DNA from: Halocynthiibacter namhaensis
GTDB taxonomy: Bacteria > Pseudomonadota > Alphaproteobacteria > Rhodobacterales > Rhodobacteraceae
Assembly: GCF_000812685.1 (NCBI RefSeq)
Contig: NZ_JWIF01000056.1
Location: forward strand, 1 to 64,000
Length of the DNA stretch: 64,000 nt
Direction of reading: 5' to 3'
Positions within the stretch are counted from its first letter, which is position 1. Every line of letters starts with the position of its first letter. The notes beneath the pieces are model-generated. The model saw nothing but the letters and a program-made list of their open reading frames with translations, was not told the DNA's origin and did not search any database. Shown one piece after another: positions 12,365-21,163 of this stretch. Made by a program: the position numbers and the translations under genes.

Positions 12365-13692
12365 CCGACACATCTGCACCCTCACACGTCGAAGCCCCTG
12401 TATCAAACACCCCAATGATCGTTGTCGCGATCCTGTTGGTCCTAGGCTTTGTTATGCTTTCAATGCTTGGATCTGGGCAAACAGATCGGCAGCTTAACAA
12501 ATCCGCTATCGGGGTCGAAACTTTAGGGGCCTGGCTGGATGATCAAGGCGTCGACAATCGCCTGTCTCATCCGCGCGTGCACCCATCCGCTGAACAACTG
12601 TCTTTGCGCATTTTGCCCCTGTATGACACAGACCTAAGCGCCTATACGACCACGCCAGAAACACGCGATGAACATATCATCCAAGATGACCTGCGCGATA
12701 TTTTACAGCGCAACTATTCCCTTAAAATTCAAGAGATACGTTCAATCGTGTTGATGCCAAAATGGCGGGGTGGATTGAATGTTACAGGCATCGCCCATGA
12801 ACAATCCTTGATCCCAATTGGCAACTTGCAACCACTTTTGCCGCAATTGGGTTTACACAGCATACGTCTGCGCCGTTCCGGTCCGAACTTTGAGCAACTC
12901 TCGTCCCATGGCGCAGAGATCGCATTGTTCCAAGCCCAGTTCTTTGATGCGCGGACACTGCCCGATACCTGTAAATCAGTTGTGACCTTCGGCAAGGATG
13001 CCTTAGTGATCGCTTGCAAACAGGCAGACGACCGGCCTGTTGTATATATTGTGTCCGACCCGGACCTCATGAACAACCACGGCCTTAAAGTCGCCGAAAA
13101 CGCGCGCTTTACTTTGAATTTCATCAATAATCTGCGTGGCACGGATGAACGCCCGGTTTACATTGACCGCAGCTCACAGCTGTTGGTGACCGTGGAACGC
13201 CCTGATGAATACCAAGAATACGAACGCGGCAGCGATGAATTCGAACGGTTCTTCACCTATCCGTTTTCGCTGCTTTGGGCGGTGCTTTTGATCGTATTGG
13301 CCATGCTGTTTTGGCGCGGCTCACGTCGATTTGGCCCACTCAACGCGTCGGGTGGCCCCAGCCGTGCGCAATCCAAGCGGGCTGCCATCGCAGCCAAAGC
13401 CCGGTTGCTGCGCTTGTCCGGAAACGATGGGCGCATGGTTGCAGATTTCGTCAGCTCCCAGATTGAAGACCTTGCCAAACGAAATTTCGGCCATGTCACC
13501 AGCGGCGAGGCCGAAGCGCGGTTCATGGCACTTGTTGCACGGCGGCACCCAAAGCTTGCAAAAGAATTCTCTGCTGTATCAGATACGCTCATGGCCAACC
13601 CGCCAGAGATGTCTGCCCATCAGCGTCACCGGCTTCTGGCCACTTATCATTCTCTGTTGAAAAAGGTTATGGAACATCATGGACCTCACTGA
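12361..13692 (+). CDS. DUF4350-like membrane protein of MoxR cluster
   Basis: 443 residues with a membrane helix near the N terminus (about 17-36) and another at about 303-322 (YPFSLLWAVLLIVLAMLFW). Between them lies a soluble domain of the DUF4350 type (ETLGAWLDDQGV; VVYIVSDPDLMNNHGL), resembling GATase-like folds. The C-terminal cytoplasmic part is helical and basic. Function unknown; such proteins accompany MoxR ATPases and DUF58 proteins. It overlaps its upstream neighbour by 4 bases and moxR by 14. Confidence 0.75.
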   Translation: MTDTSAPSHVEAPVSNTPMIVVAILLVLGFVMLSMLGSGQTDRQLNKSAIGVETLGAWLDDQGVDNRLSHPRVHPSAEQLSLRILPLYDTDLSAYTTTPETRDEHIIQDDLRDILQRNYSLKIQEIRSIVLMPKWRGGLNVTGIAHEQSLIPIGNLQPLLPQLGLHSIRLRRSGPNFEQLSSHGAEIALFQAQFFDARTLPDTCKSVVTFGKDALVIACKQADDRPVVYIVSDPDLMNNHGLKVAENARFTLNFINNLRGTDERPVYIDRSSQLLVTVERPDEYQEYERGSDEFERFFTYPFSLLWAVLLIVLAMLFWRGSRRFGPLNASGGPSRAQSKRAAIAAKARLLRLSGNDGRMVADFVSSQIEDLAKRNFGHVTSGEAEARFMALVARRHPKLAKEFSAVSDTLMANPPEMSAHQRHRLLATYHSLLKKVMEHHGPH

Positions 13693-14635
13693 ATTCCAAA
13701 CGCTCGCCCGCGATATCCGCAGCGAAATCGGCTCTGTTGTTCAGGGTCAGAATGAACTGATCGACATGCTTTTGATTTCGATCTTCGCCCGTGGTCACTG
13801 CCTGCTTGAAGGCCCCCCCGGCACCGCGAAAACCCTTGTCGCGCGCTGTCTTGCCCAGGTGGTGGATCTTGATTTTGGTCGCGTACAGTTCACGCCCGAC
13901 TTAATGCCGGGTGATGTGTTGGGCGTAAATCTATTCAACTTTGAAACCAACGAATTCCGCCTCACCAAGGGCCCGATCTTCACCGATATTTTGCTATCAG
14001 ACGAGATCAACCGCGCCCCCCCCAAAACGCAATCCGCGCTTTTGCAGGCGATGAACGAACGCGAAGTGACGATTGACGGCAAGACCTATCCACTGGGTGA
14101 AGATTTCTTCATTATCGCCACGCAAAACCCGATTGAACAACATGGCACCTACCCGCTGCCCGAAGCGCAGCTGGACCGTTTCTTGTTTAAGCTATTGGTC
14201 GACTTCCCAGATCGCGACGCTGAAATCGACATTCTAACAAGCATCGCCGCCCTGCCCCTTTCCGCAGACAGTGGCCGCACAAATCTGCGCAAAGTGATGG
14301 ATCGCCCAACCCTGAAGGCGGGACACGAATTGGTGGATTCCATTCGCCTGGATCAAACCATTCTGACCTATATCGTTGATCTGATCCGCGCCACACGATC
14401 TGACGGAGACATACAACATGGCGCATCCACGCGTGCCGCCAGTGCACTTGCCGGTGCGGTTCGCGCCAAAGCCGCGCTTGATGGGCGTGATTATGCGATC
14501 CCAGATGATGTGCAAGCCCTTTTGATCCCAGCAATGCGCCACCGTCTGGTGCTTGGCCCTGGCGCCGAGATCGAAGGCCACACCACGGATGATGTCTTGC
14601 GCACCATCATGAACCGCACGGATGCACCACGCTAA
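13679..14635 (+). CDS. MoxR family AAA+ ATPase
   Basis: 318 residues. Walker A GPPGTAKT (45-52), Walker B with SDEIN (107-111), the RAPPKTQSALLQAMNE motif and sensor motif IATQNPIEQHGTYPLPEAQL identify MoxR-type AAA+ ATPases. These act as chaperone-like factors that mature or regulate partner proteins, typically a VWA/DUF58 protein encoded next door, as here. It overlaps both neighbours by 14 bases, so translation is likely coupled. Confidence 0.95.
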   Translation: MDLTEFQTLARDIRSEIGSVVQGQNELIDMLLISIFARGHCLLEGPPGTAKTLVARCLAQVVDLDFGRVQFTPDLMPGDVLGVNLFNFETNEFRLTKGPIFTDILLSDEINRAPPKTQSALLQAMNEREVTIDGKTYPLGEDFFIIATQNPIEQHGTYPLPEAQLDRFLFKLLVDFPDRDAEIDILTSIAALPLSADSGRTNLRKVMDRPTLKAGHELVDSIRLDQTILTYIVDLIRATRSDGDIQHGASTRAASALAGAVRAKAALDGRDYAIPDDVQALLIPAMRHRLVLGPGAEIEGHTTDDVLRTIMNRTDAPR

Positions 14636-15953
14636 GATGCGACCGTCAAAACGCCTCATAACGCTGGTTTTCATACTGGCCGCGGTGTCGATTTTCATCG
14701 GCCTAACCTTGCCTGATGGGGCGGGCATGGTTGTCATGATTTGGGGCGGTGCCGTATTGTTTGGTTTGGTTGATTTGCTGATGACGCCGTCAGCCAAAAC
14801 CTTCGATTTGAACGCAGATCTTGTCGAAACCGGCTTTACTGGCGCGAATGCACCCCTGAATTTATCGATCCGTGCAAAGAAGAACAGCCTGCCGGCATAT
14901 CTCGAAATGCGGCTTCACCATGGCACAGAAATCACCCCTACACCTGCCGCACAGGTGCTGTTCAATGCGCCAGGCACCAAACAACATCAGATGTCTTGGC
15001 CTCTTGGCTTGCGGGAGCGTGGCCAAAGCAAGCTGACCCGACTGTCCGTACGTTTTCAATCGCGCTTTGGGTTGTTCGAAATGCTGCCATCTTGGCCCCT
15101 GGATTTGAACATTGATATCGTCGCCAATATCGCACCTGTGCTGAATGGCGAAATACACACACAGATGTTGCCCTTACTGGATGGTCTAAAGGACATGAAT
15201 CTGCGCGGGGAAGGATCAGAATTCCATCAGCTGCGTGAATTTCAGATCGGCATGGATCCCCGCAGCATTGATTGGAAACGGTCGGCCCGTATGCGCAATA
15301 TGGTGGCCCGCGAAACCCGTGCAGAACGCAACCATCAGATCATCATCTGCCTGGACAGTGGTCACTTGATGGGCGAACATATTGATCAATTGTCAAAGTT
15401 AGATCATGCGATCAATGCGTCGCTGTCCTTGGCTTGGGCTGGTGGCATCGGGGGCGACAATGTGGGATTTTACAACTTTGACAGCCGTCCACAAACCTTC
15501 ATTCCCCCCCGTCCTGGTAAACGCGCATTTGGTCATATCCAACGACACAGCGCGGTTTTGCAGCAAGACACTGCGGAAACCAACCACACGCTTGGCTTAA
15601 CCCGGCTCGCCAGTCATCTGTCGCGACGGTCCCTGGTTGTGGTGTTTTCTGATTTTGTAGACAGCACAAGTGCCGAACTGTTGGTGGAAAACCTGTCGGT
15701 CATGACACGCAAACATCTGGTGCTCTATGTGGCTTTGCGTGATCCCGATCTTCAGGCGATTGCCCACCCCGATCACGCATCTATGGCCGCCGTGTCAGAA
15801 GCCGTATCAGCCCGTCAGATTTTGCGCGAACGCGAAGCCGTCTTGGACAAATTGCAACGCTTGGGCATTCTGTGTTTGGATACCCATCCCAAACATCTGA
15901 CCGCGTCTCTGATTTCACGCTACATCGATATCAAAGCGCAGGAGCGCATATGA
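14622..15953 (+). CDS. DUF58 domain protein (MoxR partner)
   Basis: 443 residues. Two membrane helices lie at the N terminus (about 11-53). A DUF58 core follows, with LREFQIGMDPRSIDWKRSAR and, after it, a VWA-like fold with ICLDSGHLMG and VVVFSDFVDS. DUF58 proteins are thought to be the MoxR-regulated adaptor of these clusters. The start could be 14622 or the ATG at 14637, directly after the moxR stop; no clear ribosome site decides. It overlaps the SpoIIM-like gene by ATGA. Confidence 0.9.
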   Translation: MHHAKMRPSKRLITLVFILAAVSIFIGLTLPDGAGMVVMIWGGAVLFGLVDLLMTPSAKTFDLNADLVETGFTGANAPLNLSIRAKKNSLPAYLEMRLHHGTEITPTPAAQVLFNAPGTKQHQMSWPLGLRERGQSKLTRLSVRFQSRFGLFEMLPSWPLDLNIDIVANIAPVLNGEIHTQMLPLLDGLKDMNLRGEGSEFHQLREFQIGMDPRSIDWKRSARMRNMVARETRAERNHQIIICLDSGHLMGEHIDQLSKLDHAINASLSLAWAGGIGGDNVGFYNFDSRPQTFIPPRPGKRAFGHIQRHSAVLQQDTAETNHTLGLTRLASHLSRRSLVVVFSDFVDSTSAELLVENLSVMTRKHLVLYVALRDPDLQAIAHPDHASMAAVSEAVSARQILREREAVLDKLQRLGILCLDTHPKHLTASLISRYIDIKAQERI

Positions 15954-16987
15954 GTTCGCCCACGACAAACACCCAAAACACATTGCGTTCCTCGCGTTTC
16001 CGCGCAGAGCGGGAAGTCGGCTGGAAGGAACTCGACAGCCTTATCACCCGGGCTGAAAGTCAAGGCATGTCATCTCTGCGCTATGAAGAAGCCGCCGCCT
16101 TGGCCAGCCTGTACCGCCAAGCCATGAATTCCCTATCGGTGGCACGATCTATTTCCATGGATAAGGCCTTGTTGGCCTATCTTGAGGCATTATGCGCACG
16201 GGCCTATTTGGTGGTCTATGCCCCGCAAGAAAGCATCCGTGGGGCGGTGACCCGCTTGTTCACCACAGGCATTCCACGCGCTGTGCGGCGCTCAACCGTG
16301 CCCCTTTTGGTTGGTTTCCTGGCGCTCATTATGGGCGCTATCATTGGCTATATTCTGTTTTCACAGGATCCAGAATGGTTCTACAGCTTTGTGCCCTCGG
16401 GCCTGTCTGATGGGCGCGTTCCGGGTGCCAGCCAAGAATATCTGCGCGGCACCCTGTTTGACGACGGCGATCGCGACCACAGTGATCTGGGGGTCTTCGC
16501 CACATTCTTGTTCTCACACAATACCCGCATCGCAATTTTCATTTTCGCCTTAGGTGTCTTTGCCGCTTTGCCCAGTTTCGTTCTAACATTTTACAACGGT
16601 CTGATGCTTGGGGCTTTTTGGGGCATGTTTGCACAGGCCGGTCTGGGATATGAGGTGTTCGGCTGGCTGTCGATTCATGGTGTCACCGAGCTGTCCGCAA
16701 TTGCAGTTGCCTGTGCTGGCGGCGCGCAACTTGGGTTGGCCGTGCTCTTGCCGGGCAATAACACAAGACGCGAAGCTTTGCGCCGGGCGGGGCCTGACGC
16801 GGTTAAACTGATGATCCTTGCGGGGTTGATGTTGATCACGGCAGCAATCATCGAAGGGTTCTTTCGCCAACTGGTACAATCGACGGAACTACGCCTGTTT
16901 ATCGGATGGGGCATTGGCGCCTTGTGGCTGGCGTGGTTGCTGTTGGCAGGGCGCGAAATGGATCACGCGGATCGGGGACAATCATGA
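15950..16987 (+). CDS. Stage II sporulation protein M-like membrane protein
   Basis: 345 residues from the ATG at 15950, which overlaps the previous stop (ATGA) and is preceded by GGAG. The soluble N-terminal part is helical. A membrane domain with about five helices follows and contains FSHNTRIAIFIFALGV, YNGLMLGAFWG and HGVTELSAI, the signature of the SpoIIM/DUF95 family. These proteins occur widely outside spore formers next to RDD and MoxR genes; their job there is unknown. Confidence 0.88.
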   Translation: MSSPTTNTQNTLRSSRFRAEREVGWKELDSLITRAESQGMSSLRYEEAAALASLYRQAMNSLSVARSISMDKALLAYLEALCARAYLVVYAPQESIRGAVTRLFTTGIPRAVRRSTVPLLVGFLALIMGAIIGYILFSQDPEWFYSFVPSGLSDGRVPGASQEYLRGTLFDDGDRDHSDLGVFATFLFSHNTRIAIFIFALGVFAALPSFVLTFYNGLMLGAFWGMFAQAGLGYEVFGWLSIHGVTELSAIAVACAGGAQLGLAVLLPGNNTRREALRRAGPDAVKLMILAGLMLITAAIIEGFFRQLVQSTELRLFIGWGIGALWLAWLLLAGREMDHADRGQS

Positions 16988-17847
16988 CCGGTCGCAAACA
17001 AGATCTTATCCCCCCCGAGGGCGTCCCCGTTTCATTTCAAATATCATCCGGCGGGTCACGCCTTGGCGCTCAAATGCTTGATATCATCATCACCTTTGGC
17101 GGCGTCTTCGCATTGTTTGTGGCCCTCATCTGGATGGGGCTTCTCAGCTGGGCCTTCATGGGCACCTTGTTCTTATTGCTGATTTTTCTGGTGCGCATCC
17201 CCTATTATATATTCTCAGAACTGATCTGGAATGGGCGCACAATTGGCAAAAAGATCACCCATACGCGTGTGGTCAGCGCTGATGGTGGCCGCTTAACGCC
17301 CCATCAAATCACTGCGCGTAACCTGATGAAGGAAGTCGAGGTTTTCATGCCTCTCACAACCCTTCTGTCAGGCAGTTTTGACAGCGGATGGACAGGCACA
17401 TTTCTAACACTCTGGATGCTGATCGTGCTTGCCGTCCCTTTGATCAACAAGCGCCGTCAACGCCTAGGCGACATGATCGCAGGCACGTTGGTTGTGGACC
17501 AGCCAAAGGCCATTCTAATGCCGGATCTCGCAACAAAATTGATGGTTGATCGGGTTGAATTCACCTTTGAGCCGCAACACTTAGATATTTACGGCCGCTA
17601 TGAATTACAAACACTTGAAGAGATCCTGCGCGCCCCTCCCAAAACGCCGGAAGCGGTGACGCGGATGTCAAAAGTCACCCAAACCATTCACCGCAAAATC
17701 GGATATACAGATCGGATCTTGCCCGAGGATCATTGGCATTTCTTGACCGATTTTTACCGTCAGCAACGCGAATTTTTGGAAAGCAAGCAACTGTTCGGCG
17801 ACGCGCGTGAAAACAAACATCATGACATGAACAAACCCAAGCCGTAA
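16984..17847 (+). CDS. RDD family membrane protein
   Basis: 287 residues from the ATG at 16984, again an ATGA overlap. An RDD membrane domain (about 15-165) with RLGAQMLDIII, WNGRTIGKKI and RRQRLGDMIAGTLVV is followed by a cytoplasmic helical tail with many charged residues. RDD proteins are small membrane proteins, some linked to ion or solute transport. It is the last gene of the MoxR operon, which ends at the hairpin near 17870. Confidence 0.88.
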   Translation: MTGRKQDLIPPEGVPVSFQISSGGSRLGAQMLDIIITFGGVFALFVALIWMGLLSWAFMGTLFLLLIFLVRIPYYIFSELIWNGRTIGKKITHTRVVSADGGRLTPHQITARNLMKEVEVFMPLTTLLSGSFDSGWTGTFLTLWMLIVLAVPLINKRRQRLGDMIAGTLVVDQPKAILMPDLATKLMVDRVEFTFEPQHLDIYGRYELQTLEEILRAPPKTPEAVTRMSKVTQTIHRKIGYTDRILPEDHWHFLTDFYRQQREFLESKQLFGDARENKHHDMNKPKP

Positions 17848-17855
17848 TTCGGCAC

Positions 17856-17885
17856 AAAAAAGGGGGCGTTCAACGCCCCCTTTTG
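17856..17885. terminator. Bidirectional terminator between convergent operons
   Basis: AGGGGGCG (17861-17868) and CGCCCCCT (17874-17881) form a perfect 8-bp stem, flanked by six A on the left and TTTTG on the right. It can end the MoxR operon on plus and the kinase/LysM operon on minus. Confidence 0.85.
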
Positions 17886-17902
17886 TCCAATGACGACCGG
17901 CG

Positions 17903-19000
17903 TTATTCCGTCGCCATCAACATTTCATTGTGGTCTCGAAGCGACTGAGAAACGATCGCGTACCATTCCCCACTTTGGCGCATTTCATTCAGACCACGGT
18001 TCAGCATGGCGACATACTCACGACCAAATGGGTTAACCTTGCTGATCAAAAATCCATAAGAGGTCACGTAGTTTACGTTTGGATTTTCAACAACATCATT
18101 GGTGATGCCCAGCTCTTTGCGAGAGGTTTCAAACAGATCCGGCGTCATCCCTGCGATATCCGCATTGCCCAGCATCACAGCTTCGATACAGTTCACGGGC
18201 TTATCAGCAAGCATCAGCTCAAGTGCAGGCGGCAGCATCCCGTTCACCTCTAGATCGATGGTGGAATACCCTTCTGGACGGCAGAATGTTGATCCACGGA
18301 AGTCTTCATAGGTCTGGGCATTCGCATAGGGACTGTCAGGGCGCATGAAATAGGCGGTGATTGTTTCATAAACCGGCACTGTGCGCAGAAATTCATTGCA
18401 GCGCCTACCTGATGAGGACGCCGGGTCATGCTGTTTTGTACAATCAGGCAATGTCCACGCCAGTGACACGTCAAACGCACCAAGCGGCAGCAAGACATCC
18501 AAATGTGAACCCCAGTCGTCAACAAAACTGATGGAGAATTCACGATCATTCCCGCCACGCTGCAGGGCGGTCGTTGCAAGACGCGCCATCATGCCACCCC
18601 CTGGCAGGCTTTCATCCGCAAAAGGCTGCCAGTCATTGCCCGTCACGATCTTCATCGGCGGGTGATAGACATTATTGCTGGGGCGCGCGGCTTGGAATTG
18701 TTCTTGTTGCTGAATAACCGCTTCAGCTGTCAGGCCATTTGGAAGACTGCCATCAAGGCACGGCAATTGCAGAACCAGCCCTGATTCAAGCAAGTTGGGG
18801 TTGCTTACAACACTGCGGTTTGCGTTGAAGATATTCTGATAATCAGAAATACCATAGGCAGACAAAGCGATGGTCGCCAATGTGTCGCCGTCGGCCACTT
18901 GATAGGTCGAACACGCATCTTGCGCACCCGCAGCCCCCGCTGAGATGAACGTTGCTGCCACAGCAGCCCGTACGAGGGTACGAGATTGTATATTATACAT
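17903..19000 (-). CDS. Exported LysM plus solute-binding-domain protein (B)
   Basis: 365 residues. Signal peptide about 1-26, a LysM module (about 33-80: YQVADGDTLATIALSAYG, then LPC), then a domain resembling family 3 extracellular solute-binding proteins (about 115-355: IVTGNDWQPFADESLPGGG; ILMPS-type 'LLPLGAFDVSLAWTLPDC'; FRGSTFCRPEGYS). LysM suggests peptidoglycan binding; the rest suggests sensing a small ligand in the periplasm. No ABC permease is encoded nearby, so a transport role is unlikely. It is a paralogue of the upstream gene, 40 bases away, but lacks the Ala-rich helix. Last gene of the block. Ligand unknown. Confidence 0.75.
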   Translation of the reverse strand: MYNIQSRTLVRAAVAATFISAGAAGAQDACSTYQVADGDTLATIALSAYGISDYQNIFNANRSVVSNPNLLESGLVLQLPCLDGSLPNGLTAEAVIQQQEQFQAARPSNNVYHPPMKIVTGNDWQPFADESLPGGGMMARLATTALQRGGNDREFSISFVDDWGSHLDVLLPLGAFDVSLAWTLPDCTKQHDPASSSGRRCNEFLRTVPVYETITAYFMRPDSPYANAQTYEDFRGSTFCRPEGYSTIDLEVNGMLPPALELMLADKPVNCIEAVMLGNADIAGMTPDLFETSRKELGITNDVVENPNVNYVTSYGFLISKVNPFGREYVAMLNRGLNEMRQSGEWYAIVSQSLRDHNEMLMATE

Positions 19001-19040
19001 AAGTCTTCCTCCAAAGTATTAGGGTAACGGCGTTTTCGCC

Positions 19041-20327
19041 TTACAGATTGTCCATTTGATATTTCAGAGCGGTCGACACGATGTCGCGCCATTCGCCCGA
19101 ATTTTGCATGATCGAAAGCCCACGGTTCAGCGTATCAAGCACCGCCTGACCTTCAGGATTATCCACATGTGTCATGACATTCAGGGACTTCACCTCAAGC
19201 AAGTTTGGGTTCTCAATTGCGGTAAATTCCATGTCCAGATCTGCGATGATATCGGTCGCCACTTGAACATCCAATGCGACGATGTTCACCTCTCCGTCAC
19301 GTAGGGCCTCGAAGCAGGCGGCAACTGACACCGGGCGTATCAATGTGATCACAGGTTCGACCAGACCAGCTTTACTCATGTTGCTCAGGGAATATCCCTC
19401 AGGGCGGCAAATCACCGTTCCTGCAAACGCGTCATAGCTGCGCGCGTCTTCGTATCCCGAACCTGCAAGGGAATAATAGCCGTCGACAACTTCGTAAAAG
19501 GGGTTGGAAAAGTTGTAGGATTTGCATCGGTTCCGATCCGAATCCGCAAGCATTTCCATATGTTCGCAATCTGGACGCGCCCAGGGGAATGTCGCATCAA
19601 AGGCCAAGCTGGGCATCAACAAATCAAGATGAGAGTTCCAGTCATTCACGAATTGAATTTTGTAAGGTTGCTCTGGATCAGCACGCAAAAACGCTGTCTC
19701 CACCAACTTTGTGTATAAACCACGATCAGGCAGGTTTTCATCCGTATAGGGCGGGTAATCCCCCCCTGTAATCAAAACAATTTGACGCGTTTTCACGGCT
19801 TCTAGCGGTTCAGGTGTCGCCAAAGATGTTGCGGCCTCAACGGCGGCAAATGCGTCTGCGCGAGCCTGTGCAACTTCGGCTTCTGCGGCAGCGACAGCAG
19901 CTGCGGCAGCTTCTTGCGCCGCAAGAATTTCGCTTTCAGCATGAGCTGCCATCTCAGCAGCTTCTGCCCGCGCCACAGCTGCGCGTGTTTCTGCCTCAAG
20001 GACCATCGCGTCCGCTTGGACTTGGGCACGATTTGTTATGACAAGTGTTTGTTCCGATGTGTCAACGCTGACAACCGCATTGCCATGCCCATGCGGATCA
20101 CACGGAAGTTGCAAGACGGTCCCCACCAAAATTACATTTGGATTCGCGCCAATCACATCCCGATTGGCATCATAAATGATCCCGTAATCCTTTGTCCCAT
20201 AGACGCTCAAGGACAGTTTGCGCAGGCTATCGCCCCGACGGATTTCATAAGGTTCACAAGCCTGTTGTGCGAAAACAGACGTGGGTATGAGAGATGCCAG
20301 AAGGCAGCAGGTCGCGAGATATTTCAT
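19041..20327 (-). CDS. Exported LysM, coiled-coil and solute-binding-domain protein (A)
   Basis: 428 residues. Signal peptide about 1-20, LysM module (about 26-74: YEIRRGDSLRKLSLSVYG, LPC), a long Ala/Glu-rich helix predicted to be coiled coil (about 95-172), then a solute-binding-like domain (about 183-425: LITGGDYPPYTDENLPDRG; FAGTVICRPEGYSLS). The same domain plan as protein B plus a spacer helix suggests tandem duplication. The helix could extend the ligand domain away from the wall. It overlaps the phosphatase gene by ATGA, so an exported binding protein is translated together with cytoplasmic signalling enzymes. Confidence 0.75.
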   Translation of the reverse strand: MKYLATCCLLASLIPTSVFAQQACEPYEIRRGDSLRKLSLSVYGTKDYGIIYDANRDVIGANPNVILVGTVLQLPCDPHGHGNAVVSVDTSEQTLVITNRAQVQADAMVLEAETRAAVARAEAAEMAAHAESEILAAQEAAAAAVAAAEAEVAQARADAFAAVEAATSLATPEPLEAVKTRQIVLITGGDYPPYTDENLPDRGLYTKLVETAFLRADPEQPYKIQFVNDWNSHLDLLMPSLAFDATFPWARPDCEHMEMLADSDRNRCKSYNFSNPFYEVVDGYYSLAGSGYEDARSYDAFAGTVICRPEGYSLSNMSKAGLVEPVITLIRPVSVAACFEALRDGEVNIVALDVQVATDIIADLDMEFTAIENPNLLEVKSLNVMTHVDNPEGQAVLDTLNRGLSIMQNSGEWRDIVSTALKYQMDNL

Positions 20328-21163
20328 GATGGCGTGCTATTCGTTTCGAATTGAGTAAGTGTTTGTGAATCGGCTGCGGACTGTTTCAAGGCAACGATCG
20401 CCACGGAAACATTATCTTTGTCAGGAACATCAGCATCGCGCAGCGCTTGCATGATCTGATCAAGAATGTCCTGACAGCCCGTATGGTTTTCGGTGCGCAG
20501 AATGGTTTCAATTTCTGCATCAGCCAAATGTTGAATGCCGTCGCTTGCGGCAATCAAGATATCACCTTCGCGCATTTCGTTCGGATGCTCAGGGCAATCG
20601 ACCCGGGAAATCCCGCCCCCCATAAGCGCCGATGTCAGGCAGTTTCGATCCGGGTGAACATGTGCATCTTCGGCACTGAGAAGGCCCTGTGCCGCCAGAC
20701 TGTCAAGCTTTGGTGCCATGGAATGGTCTTCGTTGATCTGAGACAATACACCGCCGCGATACAGATAAAGTGGGGAATCCCCGATTGAGATCCAGTAAAA
20801 GCGGTTTTCCACAAACAAGGCGCCAAGCAAAGTGGACCCCATGTTCTTGCTATCAGCTTGCGCTTCGATGTGGCTGGCAATCGCAGCGTTGGCTTCCATA
20901 GCGGCCAAGGGCAATGCATCGACCAAGATACGTTCCGGCGCGGCTTCGATTCTGATCTGCTGATCCATGGATGCCGACCATGAGGACGCAACCAAACGCG
21001 ATGCAATATCACCGGCCTGATGCCCGCCCATTCCATCGGCAACCACGACATAACCGATGTCCTTTGTACTTGAGAAACGAGCAGCAATGGCATCTTCTTG
21101 GCAGTCGCGTTGGCCGATGTCCGCCCCAAGCGCGATATCAAATCGTCGTGCAGATGTGGTCAC
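20324..21163 (-). CDS. PP2C-type protein phosphatase
   Basis: 279 residues. The metal-binding aspartates and motifs of PPM/PP2C phosphatases are all visible: RDCQEDA, VVADGMGGHQAGD, SIGDSPLYLY, AASDGIQHL and DNVSVAIVAL. It should remove phosphate from Ser/Thr, most likely on the FHA protein and the kinase encoded just upstream. ATGA overlaps on both sides tie its synthesis to FHA and LysM protein A. No signal or membrane helix, so cytoplasmic. Confidence 0.93.
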   Translation of the reverse strand: MTTSARRFDIALGADIGQRDCQEDAIAARFSSTKDIGYVVVADGMGGHQAGDIASRLVASSWSASMDQQIRIEAAPERILVDALPLAAMEANAAIASHIEAQADSKNMGSTLLGALFVENRFYWISIGDSPLYLYRGGVLSQINEDHSMAPKLDSLAAQGLLSAEDAHVHPDRNCLTSALMGGGISRVDCPEHPNEMREGDILIAASDGIQHLADAEIETILRTENHTGCQDILDQIMQALRDADVPDKDNVSVAIVALKQSAADSQTLTQFETNSTPS

